Source: a bacterium (GTDB lineage Bacteria; Armatimonadota; Fimbriimonadia; Fimbriimonadales; Fimbriimonadaceae). Taken from it: DNA of 64,000 bases. Location of the stretch: assembly GCA_027483535.1 (NCBI GenBank), contig JAIXUN010000002.1, positions 1,550,001-1,614,000 of the forward strand. The letters run 5' to 3'. Under the pieces are notes generated by a model that saw only the letters and a list, made by a program, of their open reading frames with translations, was not told the origin of the DNA and did no database searches. Of this stretch, positions 47,062 to 55,674 are shown one piece after another (within the stretch, counting starts at the first letter, position 1; every line of letters begins with the position of its first letter). The position numbers and the translations under genes were made by a program.

Positions 47062-49278
47062 ATGGCTCGATGGCTGATAGCGACGGTTGGCGTTTTTGTC
47101 GCCTCCCTTCTTCTCGCTGCTCCTCTGAGGCAAGAGGGCGCAAAGAAGATGCAACTCAAAACCCCTTGGGCGGACAAGGTGGACCGCAAGCTTCCGCACA
47201 ATTACTATCCGCGACCTCAGATGGTCCGTGCCAATTGGACCAACTTGAACGGCGAATGGGATTTGGCCATCACGGCTCAAAACTCTGAAACGATTAAGTC
47301 GGCGGGCAAAATTCTTGTGCCCTTTCCCATCGAGTCGGCTCTGAGCGGTTTCAAGGGGGAAATCGGTCCGGGGGACCGGGCAATTTACCGAACCGAACTG
47401 GATGTTCAGCCAAAGGCGGGTGCTCGACAGTTGATTCACTTTGGGGCGGTGGATCACTCGGCCGAAATCCGTGTCAACGATAAGGTCGTCGGAACGCACA
47501 AAGGTGGGTTCGCCCCGTTTACGATCGACATCACCGACGCTCTTTACACGACGGGTAAGCAGCAATTGGAGATTCGAGTCACCGATCCATCGGACACCGC
47601 CTTTATCCCTCGTGGAAAGCAGGTGCAGAAGCCCGAAGGGATTTGGTACACGCCCGTAACTGGAATTTGGCAGACCGTTTGGCTTGAAACCGTCCCGACG
47701 GACTACGTCGCGAATGTTCGATTCGAGACCAAGCTGAATGGTCAGGTCACGGCAACCATCGAGGGTTCCAAGACCCCGGCAACCGTCGAGATCCTGCTGA
47801 CGGGTGGTCGCCGAGTAAGGTTCAAGACGGCCCCGGATGGAGATCAGAATCGGACCGTAGGCAGAGCGTCCGTACCCAGTCCGGTCAAATGGTCGCCCGC
47901 TCTTCCCTGGCTCTACAACGTCAAAGTGATGCTGGATTCGGGTGATGCGGTGGAATCCTATCTCGCTTTTCGAGAAATCAAGATTGCGAAGGACAAGAAG
48001 GGCGTTCCCCGGATCATGCTCAACGGGGAGCCGATCTTTAACTTTGGACCGCTCGATCAGGGTTGGTGGCCAGACGGCCTCTACACCGCTCCCACTGAGG
48101 AAGCGCTTCTGTTCGACATCGAAGCAACCAAGAAATACGGATTCAACACGATTCGCAAGCACGTAAAGGTCGAACCTGCCCGGTGGTATCACGCCTGCGA
48201 CAAGATGGGGATGCTGGTTTGGCAAGATATGCCGTCCGCCTTCATCACGGGCAAGGACGCGGAGCCAACACCCGAAGAAAAGCAAGCCTGGGAAGCGGAG
48301 TGGAAGGAGATCATGGACTCGACGCGCCACTTCCCTTCGATCGTAATGTGGGTTCCCTTCAACGAGGGGTGGGGTCAATTTGATACCGAACGTGTGACCG
48401 ATTGGACGAAAAAGTACGACCCTTCTAGGTTGGTGAACAACGCTTCGGGTTGGACCGATAAAGGAGCCGGAGACGTTCTGGACATCCACGTCTACCCGGG
48501 TCCCGCCAAGCCTGCCAATCAGCCTGAGCGGGCGGCAGTTCTCGGCGAATTTGGTGGGTTAGGACTTCCCCTCGCGGGTCACACCTGGCTGGATCAGGGC
48601 AACTGGGGATATCGCTCCTATCAATCGAAGGAGGAGTTGAAAACCGCTTTCGATAACTTGCTTGTTTCGCTCGAGCCGCTCATTGGAGAGGGTCTATGCG
48701 CCGCGATTTACACTCAGACAACCGATGTGGAGATTGAGGTCAACGGACTTTTGACGTATGACCGGAAGGAAGAAAAGCTTCCCTATTCGATCAGTGCCGA
48801 GGTCAAGCGACTCATCGAGAGTCCGAGCGAGTTTGGCGAAGTGTTGCCCGCGGCAAATACTCGGCCCGCGCTTTGGCGATACACCGTGACCGCTCCTACG
48901 CCCGGCTGGGCCGATTCGGGGTTTGATGACAAGGCTTGGACAGAATCGACCGGAGGGTTTGGCTCCAAAGGGACTCCTGGCGCCGTCATCGGAACCGAGT
49001 GGAAGTCAGAGGAGATCTGGCTCCGTCGAGAGTTCGCCCTCGCAGAGCTACCGAAGGGGAGGGTGTTCCTAAAGGTTCACCACGATGAAGATGCCGAGGT
49101 CTACTTGAACGGGCAGTTGATCGCTTCTCTGAAAGGACACACGACGAGTTACGTACTGGTCCCTCTGCAGAAGAGTGAGACGAGGCACTTTAAGAAGGGC
49201 GCCAATCTGCTTGCTATTCACTGCAAGCAGACCAAGGGCGGGCAATACATCGACGCCGGCTTCATGATCTCGAAATAG
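47062..49278 (+). CDS. exported glycoside hydrolase family 2 protein
   Basis: A 738-residue protein with a signal peptide (about residues 1-20) and GH2 architecture: an N-terminal sugar-binding jelly roll (50-200), an immunoglobulin-like domain, then the TIM barrel. The barrel shows NTIRKHVKVEP, MLVWQDMPS, and PFNEGWGQF, whose Glu is the acid/base; AVLGEFGG probably supplies the nucleophile. A C-terminal domain (about 610-738, with FLKVHHDEDAEVYLNGQLI) looks like a second galactose-binding-like module. Family activities are beta-galactosidase, glucuronidase and mannosidase; I cannot choose between them. Confidence 0.9.
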   Translation: MARWLIATVGVFVASLLLAAPLRQEGAKKMQLKTPWADKVDRKLPHNYYPRPQMVRANWTNLNGEWDLAITAQNSETIKSAGKILVPFPIESALSGFKGEIGPGDRAIYRTELDVQPKAGARQLIHFGAVDHSAEIRVNDKVVGTHKGGFAPFTIDITDALYTTGKQQLEIRVTDPSDTAFIPRGKQVQKPEGIWYTPVTGIWQTVWLETVPTDYVANVRFETKLNGQVTATIEGSKTPATVEILLTGGRRVRFKTAPDGDQNRTVGRASVPSPVKWSPALPWLYNVKVMLDSGDAVESYLAFREIKIAKDKKGVPRIMLNGEPIFNFGPLDQGWWPDGLYTAPTEEALLFDIEATKKYGFNTIRKHVKVEPARWYHACDKMGMLVWQDMPSAFITGKDAEPTPEEKQAWEAEWKEIMDSTRHFPSIVMWVPFNEGWGQFDTERVTDWTKKYDPSRLVNNASGWTDKGAGDVLDIHVYPGPAKPANQPERAAVLGEFGGLGLPLAGHTWLDQGNWGYRSYQSKEELKTAFDNLLVSLEPLIGEGLCAAIYTQTTDVEIEVNGLLTYDRKEEKLPYSISAEVKRLIESPSEFGEVLPAANTRPALWRYTVTAPTPGWADSGFDDKAWTESTGGFGSKGTPGAVIGTEWKSEEIWLRREFALAELPKGRVFLKVHHDEDAEVYLNGQLIASLKGHTTSYVLVPLQKSETRHFKKGANLLAIHCKQTKGGQYIDAGFMISK

Positions 49279-49352
49279 GTTCAATTACAGCCTGGCAGCT
49301 CTCCGGACGATGCTTCCAGGCTGTGCCTACGCCCGCTTCTCGAATGATCTAG
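49279..49352 (-). pseudogene. decayed fragment of a peptidase E gene 3' end
   Basis: Read on the minus strand the segment encodes IIREAGVGTAWKHRPESCQAVIEP. This matches the C-terminus of the intact peptidase E-like gene 1 kb away (IIREAGAGTAWMHRLEDSQAVIEP). A stop codon (TAG) lies just before the matching part. Over positions 49291-49350, 51 of 60 bases match 50335-50394. It starts right after the GH2 stop codon and is a remnant of a former duplication. Confidence 0.8.
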
Positions 49353-49401
49353 ATTAGGCTTTCATTCACGAGAGGCCCATCAAACTGCAGCTTGTAGTCG
49401 G

Positions 49402-50157
49402 TTACTGCGCAACCGGGCATGCCCAACCGTCCAAATCGCCGCCGTGCGACCGGGCTAGAGCGCGAAAGTCGGCACAGATGTCACCGATCGTTGGGGGATC
49501 GATGGGTGTCGTAAACACCAACGCGCACCAATAAGGCCACCCGTTGCCGTCGAAGTTCTCCCAAGCCCCTTCTTCGTTCAGGAAGACTTGGCGCTCAGCC
49601 ATTTGGGAAAGGAACGCGGACCTTCCCTCTTCTGTGGGAAAGAGAAACGCGAAATCGACGGGCCGGGGTGCCTCGTTTCGGTCGCCATGTTGTTTGAGCG
49701 CTTTGTGCAGAGGACGAGAACGGGCGATCTCGTATTCGACGGGTGTCGGCTTCAGTTCCTCTTCGTAAAACAACCACATTGGGTCGGGGCGCGACTCTAC
49801 TTGATGAACTGCGGATTTCTTAGAAAACCAGGATTGCTTAGAGACTGCGATCTCTTTGGGAAAAATCTCTGCCGTTCCATAAAAGTACAAAGACGAGACT
49901 CCCTCCGCCTTTATCCGACCCACGAACCGAGCACCCGCTTTCTCCAGAACCGGAACCACTTGGTTTTCATCCTCCTCTGCTCGGTTAAACCCAGCGGTGG
50001 TCGGGAGGCCGTCGGGCCTCGCTTCGTAAGGAGTCCGGACGACGGCGAGCGTATCGAGACCTTCGCGCTCCTCTGGATCGAGGATCACGACCGACTGAAC
50101 CGTCAAGGCACCGCGTCGTACCCGGTCTAGGGCGATCCATTCTTCATTTTTTAGCAT
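49402..50157 (-). CDS. DUF695 and RraB-like domain protein
   Basis: A 251-residue cytoplasmic protein. The N-terminal two thirds resemble DUF695 (RPDGLPTTAGFNRAEEDENQV, then FVGRIKAEGVSSLYFYG). The C-terminal part (about 165-245) resembles the RraB fold: VDFAFLFPTEEGRSAFLSQM, then PPTIGDICADFRALARSHGGDLDGW. RraB itself inhibits RNase E in Enterobacteria, but most proteins with this fold have no known role. GGAGAG four bases upstream selects the ATG at 50157. The gene is bracketed by direct repeats of peptidase E 3'-end sequence, so it may be a later insertion. Confidence 0.75.
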   Translation of the reverse strand: MLKNEEWIALDRVRRGALTVQSVVILDPEEREGLDTLAVVRTPYEARPDGLPTTAGFNRAEEDENQVVPVLEKAGARFVGRIKAEGVSSLYFYGTAEIFPKEIAVSKQSWFSKKSAVHQVESRPDPMWLFYEEELKPTPVEYEIARSRPLHKALKQHGDRNEAPRPVDFAFLFPTEEGRSAFLSQMAERQVFLNEEGAWENFDGNGWPYWCALVFTTPIDPPTIGDICADFRALARSHGGDLDGWACPVAQ

Positions 50158-50305
50158 CAATCTCTCCGGCAAGACCTTTCATCTTGATACGTACTTTCGG
50201 GCAGTAAGGGTGTCACCTTTGACAGCTAGCTGAATGATATCGCATCCTTTCTTCTCGTCACTCACTGGAAGTAGACATTGGATGTTTGTGAGCCCAATTG
50301 CGGAT

Positions 50306-51001
50306 TCAAGGGAGAGGAATCGGCTCTATCACGGCCTGGCTATCCTCTAAACGATGCATCCAGGCTGTGCCTGCGCCCGCTTCTCGAATGATCTGCACGA
50401 GTTTCTCGTCCTGGAAAACGCCCGTGACGCCTTCATCGAGGGCGATTCCCTCCTGATGGAGGAGTCCTGACTCAATGAAATGGCTGAGCATCGGGCGACG
50501 GTCATGTTCCGAGTCGAAGTGAGGGGTCGCCGCTCCCGGAATCCACCCAAGGCAATCCATGATTCCAAGCTTCCGGCCCACCGAATCGGTGCAACCAAGT
50601 TCAAACCAGCAGATCGCTCCCGCGCTGACGCCCCCAATTGGAACCCCCGCATCGTAATACTTGCGGATCAAGGGTGTGACTCCCCAAAGGTCCCATAGAG
50701 TGAGCATGTTTCTTGTGTTGCCTCCGCCTACCCAAATGAAATCAACACCGTCGAAGTACTCGACCAATTCTCGGTCCCAGAGCGAAGGCCTGAACAGAGG
50801 GAGGACTCTAGGAATGGCACCGTATTCGAGAACCTGTTGTTCGAATCGAGCGATGTATTCAATCGCGTCGCCGCTCGCCGTTGGCAAAAACAGAATCGTG
50901 GGTTTTGGCGGAGTACGGTCCAAAATCTCTTGAACAAGGTTAGGATTCGGGCTCATCGAGCCCAAGCCACCGCCACCGCACGCAAAAACAAAACGGGCCA
51001 T
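50306..51001 (-). CDS. peptidase E-like protein (serine peptidase family S51)
   Basis: A 231-residue alpha/beta hydrolase-like peptidase related to Salmonella PepE (Asp-X dipeptidase) and cyanophycinase. GGVSAGAICWF holds the nucleophilic serine (about residue 126). FIWVGGGNTRNML and ATPHFDSEHDRR, with the probable catalytic histidine, are other family segments. The start codon lies inside a hairpin and no Shine-Dalgarno sequence is obvious. A decayed copy of the gene's 3' end lies at 49279-49352. Confidence 0.87.
   Translation of the reverse strand: MARFVFACGGGGLGSMSPNPNLVQEILDRTPPKPTILFLPTASGDAIEYIARFEQQVLEYGAIPRVLPLFRPSLWDRELVEYFDGVDFIWVGGGNTRNMLTLWDLWGVTPLIRKYYDAGVPIGGVSAGAICWFELGCTDSVGRKLGIMDCLGWIPGAATPHFDSEHDRRPMLSHFIESGLLHQEGIALDEGVTGVFQDEKLVQIIREAGAGTAWMHRLEDSQAVIEPIPLP
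50335..50394. repeat. direct repeat, intact copy within the peptidase E 3' end
   Basis: This 60-base segment matches 49291-49350 at 51 of 60 positions; the distal 30 bases differ at a single position. Both copies run in the same direction and flank the DUF695-RraB gene. Confidence 0.9.
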
Positions 51002-51021
51002 CGTCTATAAGACGATAGCCC
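50995..51021 (-). promoter_or_regulatory. hairpin enclosing the peptidase E start codon
   Basis: GGGCTATCGTC and GACGATGGCCC (minus strand) form an 11-bp stem with one G-T pair and a 5-base loop. The ATG of the peptidase E gene is inside the 3' arm. It may block initiation, or it may be the 3' hairpin of the upstream small gene, whose stop is 30 bases before it. Confidence 0.55.
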
Positions 51022-51051
51022 ATCGTTCTCAAACCTTGAAGATCGAGCGCC

Positions 51052-51276
51052 TTACCCGGCGAGCTTTTGGTTGATCTTTTCCTGAAGCATTGCGGACGTG
51101 CGATCGCACAGTTCCAGCCAGCTTTCGGTGGAATTTTGTCGCTTCGAGCGCTCCTTTACAAAGTAGGTAGCGGTTGCGGCAACAGCTCCGGCTACCAGGG
51201 CCGCTGTCAGCCATTGCGCTCCTCCGATGTTCGGGCCGCCTTTCGAAGACTCCATTGTCGATTCGATATGGTTCAT
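51052..51276 (-). CDS. small single-pass membrane protein
   Basis: A 74-residue protein of unknown function. A short polar N-terminus (with GGPNIGG) is followed by a hydrophobic segment (about residues 23-38, LTAALVAGAVAATATYF) and a charged helix. It resembles YtxH-type small membrane proteins in layout only. AGGAGAGTC before the ATG at 51276 is an excellent ribosome binding site and rules out the longer start ten codons upstream. It is 50 bases upstream of the peptidase E gene on the same strand. Confidence 0.7.
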   Translation of the reverse strand: MNHIESTMESSKGGPNIGGAQWLTAALVAGAVAATATYFVKERSKRQNSTESWLELCDRTSAMLQEKINQKLAG

Positions 51277-51516
51277 GACTCTCCTTCTGTTCAATTCGCA
51301 TGCCAAAGGCGGTGCTTTCGTTCTTTCAGTTCAAATTCGGGTTGTTTCCGAGCTTCTATTTAGTTGTTCGGTTGTCCTTTGATCGCTTCACAGGGATTCG
51401 AGTTCCTCGTTCACTCAATTCGCTGGAAACCTGGTGAAGCTTTCTCCATTCAACGGATTTTCCGCTCGGAAGGTTTCGAGAACGGAATCCGGGGTAGCTC
51501 GGTATTCTAAGGAAAG

Positions 51517-52845
51517 ATGCTTGAGAACTTGACGCGCCGTTTATCCGGAATCTTTGCCGGAATACGCTCGAAGGGCAAGATTTCCGAAGCCGACGTTGCG
51601 GAAGCAATGCGAGAAGTCCGAGTGGCTCTCCTTGAAGCGGACGTTAATTTTCAGGTCGCGAAAGAATTTGTCGGCCGGGTGAAAGAGAAGGCGGTCGGCG
51701 AAGAGATCTTCGCGACGCTTACGCCCGACCAAACCATTATCCGAATCGTTCGCGATGAGCTCATCGAGTTGCTCGGAACCGAGTCGGTCAAGTTCAATTA
51801 CGGCAGCGCGCCTCCCACCGTGGTGCTCATGTGCGGCTTGCAGGGGTCGGGAAAAACGACAACCACGGCCAAGCTTGCCAAGTGGCTGAAGGATCAGGGC
51901 AAGAAGCCGATGCTCGCCGCTTGCGACATTCAGCGTCCGGCTGCGATCAAGCAGTTGGAAGTCCTAGGTGAATCCATCGATGTTCCGGTGTTTGCCAAGA
52001 CGGACGGCACCAAGCCTGAGGTTATCGCCAAGGAAGCTCTTGAGCGCGCGAAGTACTTGATGCGCGACGTGCTCATTGTAGACACCGCGGGACGTTTAAC
52101 CATTGACGAAGAGTTGATGGACGAACTGGTTCGCGTTCGAGACGCCGTTCAACCGAACGAGACGTTCCTGGTTCTTGACTCCACGACAGGTCAAGAGGCG
52201 GTCAATGTCGCCAAATCTTTTGGTGATAGGGTCGATGTCTCCGGTGCGATCTTCACCAAAATGGATGGCGACACTCGCGGCGGCGCGATTCTTTCGGTTC
52301 GAGCCGCAACGGGTGTTCCGGTCAGATTCACAGGAATTGGCGAGCAGGTCGAGGCACTTGACCTCTTCCATCCAGATCGTGTCGCTCAGCGCATTCTTGG
52401 CATGGGCGACGTTCTCGGCTTGATCGAAAAGGTCGAAAAGGCATTCTCGGAAGAGGATGCACTCACCCTTGAAAAGAGCTTCGGTAAGGGCCAAATCGAC
52501 TTCAACATGATGCTTCAGAGCTTCAAGATGATGCGAAAAATGGGCTCCTTCAAGAACATTCTAAAGTTCATGCCTGGAGCGGCAACAATGATTCCGGAAG
52601 GCGCGCTAGACCAGATCGATGACAAGCAGGTGAACCGCACCGAGGCGATCATCCTAAGCATGACGGAAAAAGAGCGCGCAAATCCGGATATAATAAACGG
52701 TTCGCGACGCAAGCGCATTGCCAAAGGCTCTGGAACATCGGTAGAAGAGGTCAATCACCTCATCAAGCAGATGTATGAAATGAGACGCGGTATGAAACAA
52801 ATGACGCAAATGCAATCGCGGATGGCGAAACTCAAAAGACGATAA
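51517..52845 (+). CDS. ffh: signal recognition particle protein
   Basis: Ffh binds signal peptides on ribosomes together with 4.5S RNA and docks with FtsY. The 442 residues hold the N domain, the G domain (GLQGSGKTTTTAKLA, DTAGRL, TKMDGDTRGGA) and the methionine-rich M domain (about 320-440, with GSRRKRIAKGSGTSVEEVNHLIKQ). AAGGAAAG before the ATG supports the start. It opens a tight ffh-rpsP-khpA run; rimM follows after a hairpin. ftsY and the SRP RNA are not seen here. Confidence 0.98.
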   Translation: MLENLTRRLSGIFAGIRSKGKISEADVAEAMREVRVALLEADVNFQVAKEFVGRVKEKAVGEEIFATLTPDQTIIRIVRDELIELLGTESVKFNYGSAPPTVVLMCGLQGSGKTTTTAKLAKWLKDQGKKPMLAACDIQRPAAIKQLEVLGESIDVPVFAKTDGTKPEVIAKEALERAKYLMRDVLIVDTAGRLTIDEELMDELVRVRDAVQPNETFLVLDSTTGQEAVNVAKSFGDRVDVSGAIFTKMDGDTRGGAILSVRAATGVPVRFTGIGEQVEALDLFHPDRVAQRILGMGDVLGLIEKVEKAFSEEDALTLEKSFGKGQIDFNMMLQSFKMMRKMGSFKNILKFMPGAATMIPEGALDQIDDKQVNRTEAIILSMTEKERANPDIINGSRRKRIAKGSGTSVEEVNHLIKQMYEMRRGMKQMTQMQSRMAKLKRR

Positions 52846-52849
52846 TCCC

Positions 52850-53203
52850 ATGGTAAAGATTCGACTTCAAAGACTTGGCAATAAGGGACGCCCCTTCTAC
52901 CGCATCGTCGTAAGCGAGAGCACGACCGGACGAAACGGTAAGTCCATCGACACCCTTGGTCACTACAACCCGATCAGCCAACCCAAGGAAATCAAGATCG
53001 ACGAGGCAAAGGCTCTCGAATGGCTGAAGAACGGCGCAGAACCGAGCGAAACCGCAGCCTGGTTGCTCAAGCGAGAGGGCATTCTTCCGAAGCACCTCGA
53101 AGCTTTCCCCGGTCAAGCCAAGAAGTACAAGTTCCTCGACCGAACGACGGCTGCTATTTCGAAGCCGACCGCTGTTGAGGCCACCCAGGCATCTGAAGCA
53201 TGA
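52850..53203 (+). CDS. rpsP: 30S ribosomal protein S16
   Basis: S16 is a small-subunit assembly protein. The 117 residues start with VKIRLQRLGNKGRPFYRIVV, the family signature; the length exceeds the usual 80-90 because of a C-terminal extension (from about residue 85). It lies 4 bases after ffh and overlaps the KH-domain gene by four bases (ATGA). Confidence 0.97.
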   Translation: MVKIRLQRLGNKGRPFYRIVVSESTTGRNGKSIDTLGHYNPISQPKEIKIDEAKALEWLKNGAEPSETAAWLLKREGILPKHLEAFPGQAKKYKFLDRTTAAISKPTAVEATQASEA

Positions 53204-53439
53204 GCTACACCCCGTTTGTAGAGTCGTTGGTTAAGTCTCTGGTTGCACAACCGGAGAGCGTTTCAATCGACGAAGTGCTTGATCAAGGCACGCGGACGAT
53301 CAACGTTCGAGTACACCAAGAAGATGTAGGCAAGGTCATCGGTAAGAATGGTCGAGTTATCTCCGCCATTCGTTGTGTGGTCAGCGCCATTGCTTCTAAG
53401 TCTCGCGAGCGAGCCTACGTAAAGATCGTTACGGAGTAG
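53200..53439 (+). CDS. khpA: KH-domain RNA-binding protein (KhpA/YlqC family)
   Basis: A 79-residue single KH domain protein. VGKVIGKNGRVISAIR contains the GxxG RNA-binding loop. KhpA with KhpB binds many RNAs and affects cell division in some Firmicutes. Its place between rpsP and rimM is conserved across many bacteria. The ATG overlaps the rpsP stop codon. Confidence 0.95.
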   Translation: MSYTPFVESLVKSLVAQPESVSIDEVLDQGTRTINVRVHQEDVGKVIGKNGRVISAIRCVVSAIASKSRERAYVKIVTE

Positions 53440-53471
53440 GGCTTTCCAAGAAAATCACTCAGAGTTTCGCA

Positions 53472-53507
53472 GGGGGATTGAGACATACGTCTCGATCCCC
53501 CGTTTCT
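53472..53507 (+). terminator. hairpin between khpA and rimM
   Basis: GGGGGAT-GAGAC pairs with GTCTC-ATCCCCC, with one T-G pair and an ATAC loop, followed by GTTTC. The U run is short, so it may act as an attenuator that lowers rimM expression instead of a full stop. Confidence 0.65.
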
Positions 53508-53536
53508 GCGTCTAAGAGGTCCGAATCAATCACCCC

Positions 53537-54028
53537 ATGAGTACGGAGAGATACGAAATTGGCCAGATCGTTGGAGCATTTGGCATTCGCGGTCAGGTGA
53601 AGGTCAATCCGACCACGGCGTTTGAATCGAGATTTGCAAAGGGCAACAAAGTTTTCATTGATGGCAAGGAAGTTGTCATTCAAGCCGTTACGTGGCACAA
53701 GGGACGCCCGCTCCTGACTCTGCCTGGAGTGACTTCTATCAACGATGCGGAAGCTCTTCAATGGAAGTACCTAGAAGCCGAGGGTGCACCGGAGTTGGAC
53801 GAAGACGAGTTCTTGATCGACGACCTTATTGGATTGAAGGTTGTTACGGATGCTGGAGTAGAGCTTGGCGAGGTAGACGATGTCGAGTCTTACCCAGCGC
53901 ATGAGGTTCTGGTCGTCGGAGAGGTGCGGATTCCCCTGATCAAAGAGTTCGTCAAAGACATCGACTTCGATAATGAAGTGATGACCGTTTCTCTGATTTA
54001 CGGCATGCTTCCCGGCGAGAACGATTAG
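53537..54028 (+). CDS. rimM: ribosome maturation factor RimM
   Basis: RimM helps 30S head assembly by binding S19. The 163 residues contain the N-terminal beta barrel (YEIGQIVGAFGIRGQVKV) and the C-terminal PRC-barrel domain (about 90-160, with IPLIKEFVKDIDFDN). trmD normally comes next but here the 3' end overlaps the convergent DNA ligase gene by four bases. Confidence 0.96.
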   Translation: MSTERYEIGQIVGAFGIRGQVKVNPTTAFESRFAKGNKVFIDGKEVVIQAVTWHKGRPLLTLPGVTSINDAEALQWKYLEAEGAPELDEDEFLIDDLIGLKVVTDAGVELGEVDDVESYPAHEVLVVGEVRIPLIKEFVKDIDFDNEVMTVSLIYGMLPGEND

Positions 54029-55674
54029 GCCGGCTCGGTCTCTGCGACTGTCGGTTCAGCGCCAAGATACCGCTGTAAATCCTCAAACCGATTCGCTTGA
54101 TCCGGGCGAAGGTCGCGCCGCCATCTTGTCATTCTTGGAAACCGTACCGCTAATCCAGATTTATGCCGAGTCGATAGCGAGACCCCTTCGAAAGCAAGTT
54201 CGAAGACGAGTTCCGGCTTAACCGTTCTCACCGGACCAAATCGTTCGAGAGTATTCCGCTTCACGAAAGCGTCGACCTCGGCAATTTCCTTGTCGGTTAG
54301 GCCGCTATAGGCTTTGGCAAACGGCACCAGTGCGCCATCTTTCCAGATCGCGAAGGTGTAGTCCGTGTACAGGGAGGCTCGCTTGCCAGACCCTCGTTGC
54401 GCATAGACCAAAACGGCATCGATGGTCATGGGGTCGATCTTCCACTTCCACCAGTCGCCCCGCTTTCTGCCCACTCCATAAGTGGAAGACCATCGTTTGA
54501 TCATCAGACCCTCGACGTTTTGCGACTTGGCAGCAGAACGGATCAGACGAGCTTCATCCCAATCTTGGGGGCGAAACACTTCGGAAAGAAACTCGGCAGG
54601 GACCAACCTGGTTAGAAGTTCCTTGCGTTCCGCCAAAGATCGGCCTCGCACATCTTCCGACTCCCATTCGAGCAGATCAAAGGCGCGAAAGCGCACAGGC
54701 ACTTCCGCGAGCAACTTCTTCCCTACCGTCTTTCTTCCGATCCGCTTTTGCAGATCATTAAAGGGGAGGGGCTGATTGCTTTCAGTGTTCCAGGCAAGAA
54801 TCTCGCCATCCAAAACCGTGCCGTCGGGCAGAGAATCGGCCCAGCCCGCAATCTCCGGGTAGCGGTCCGTAACCAGTTCTTCGCCTCGAGTCCACAAGTA
54901 GGTCGTCCCGGCTCGACGGATGAGTTGGCCCCTAATCCCGTCAAATTTCCATTCAATGCACCACTCGGAAATCGGACCGAGAGCATCTTCGATCGTGGCG
55001 TCTTCCAGGGGGTGTGCCAGACAGAAAGGATACGGTTGGCCACCAATCGCCTCGTGGGACGCTCCATTCCCTTCCTCAGACTCTACAAGGGCCTCGAACC
55101 ACTCGGGAGAAGGCGCGTGTTGCCCCATCATTCGGTGGCTGAGAAGGTGCTTGGGGACTTTGAAGGTCTCGGAGAGGGATCGAATTACCAGCTCTTGAGA
55201 CACTCCCACACGGAAGGTTCCGCTCATGAGTTTGTTGAAGAGAAACCTTTCGTTTGCAGACAAGGAAAGCCAAGTTTCCTTCAGGTGAACCTTTCGTTCG
55301 GCTAAATCGAGGGTGGATAGGGGGAGAAGTCGTTCCTGGATCCACCTGTCTAAACCCGCATCATCCGGGAGCAAAGTTCCGCGAGAAGCTTCGACAACCT
55401 CGGGCACTAGCCGAGCGAGGGTTTCGGAAAGGTCTCCGACCGCGTCGTAGCATTCTTCCAGGAGCCAGAGCGGAATGGCTGCCATTTCGGCCGCCAACTC
55501 TCGCATTTCGGTGGTTGATATCGGGCGCTTGGGTCTCTGACCGGTCAAAAGTTGCACCGCCCATGCCCCCTCGGCAGGCTCGACTTGCTTGAAGTAAGCG
55601 TTGAGAGCAGCGACCTTGGCAGTCGTTTTGGTGGAGCTATCGAGCGCTTCGAAAAGGTTGAGGAATGCCTTCAA
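54025..55674 (-). CDS. ATP-dependent DNA ligase (ligase-associated repair type)
   Basis: A 549-residue ATP-dependent DNA ligase with an N-terminal DNA-binding helical domain (1-210), the nucleotidyltransferase domain with EWKFDGIR (AMP-binding Lys243), and a C-terminal OB fold. Later motifs include DGEILAW and EGLMIKR. The start is a TTG at 55674 that overlaps the exonuclease stop (TTGA), with AGGAGGAG four bases upstream. The CDS could be extended upstream but only by reading the exonuclease gene out of frame. This ligase type pairs with the exonuclease, Lhr-like helicase and PdeM; replication ligation is presumably done by an NAD-dependent LigA elsewhere. Confidence 0.94.
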   Translation of the reverse strand: MKAFLNLFEALDSSTKTTAKVAALNAYFKQVEPAEGAWAVQLLTGQRPKRPISTTEMRELAAEMAAIPLWLLEECYDAVGDLSETLARLVPEVVEASRGTLLPDDAGLDRWIQERLLPLSTLDLAERKVHLKETWLSLSANERFLFNKLMSGTFRVGVSQELVIRSLSETFKVPKHLLSHRMMGQHAPSPEWFEALVESEEGNGASHEAIGGQPYPFCLAHPLEDATIEDALGPISEWCIEWKFDGIRGQLIRRAGTTYLWTRGEELVTDRYPEIAGWADSLPDGTVLDGEILAWNTESNQPLPFNDLQKRIGRKTVGKKLLAEVPVRFRAFDLLEWESEDVRGRSLAERKELLTRLVPAEFLSEVFRPQDWDEARLIRSAAKSQNVEGLMIKRWSSTYGVGRKRGDWWKWKIDPMTIDAVLVYAQRGSGKRASLYTDYTFAIWKDGALVPFAKAYSGLTDKEIAEVDAFVKRNTLERFGPVRTVKPELVFELAFEGVSLSTRHKSGLAVRFPRMTRWRRDLRPDQANRFEDLQRYLGAEPTVAETEPA

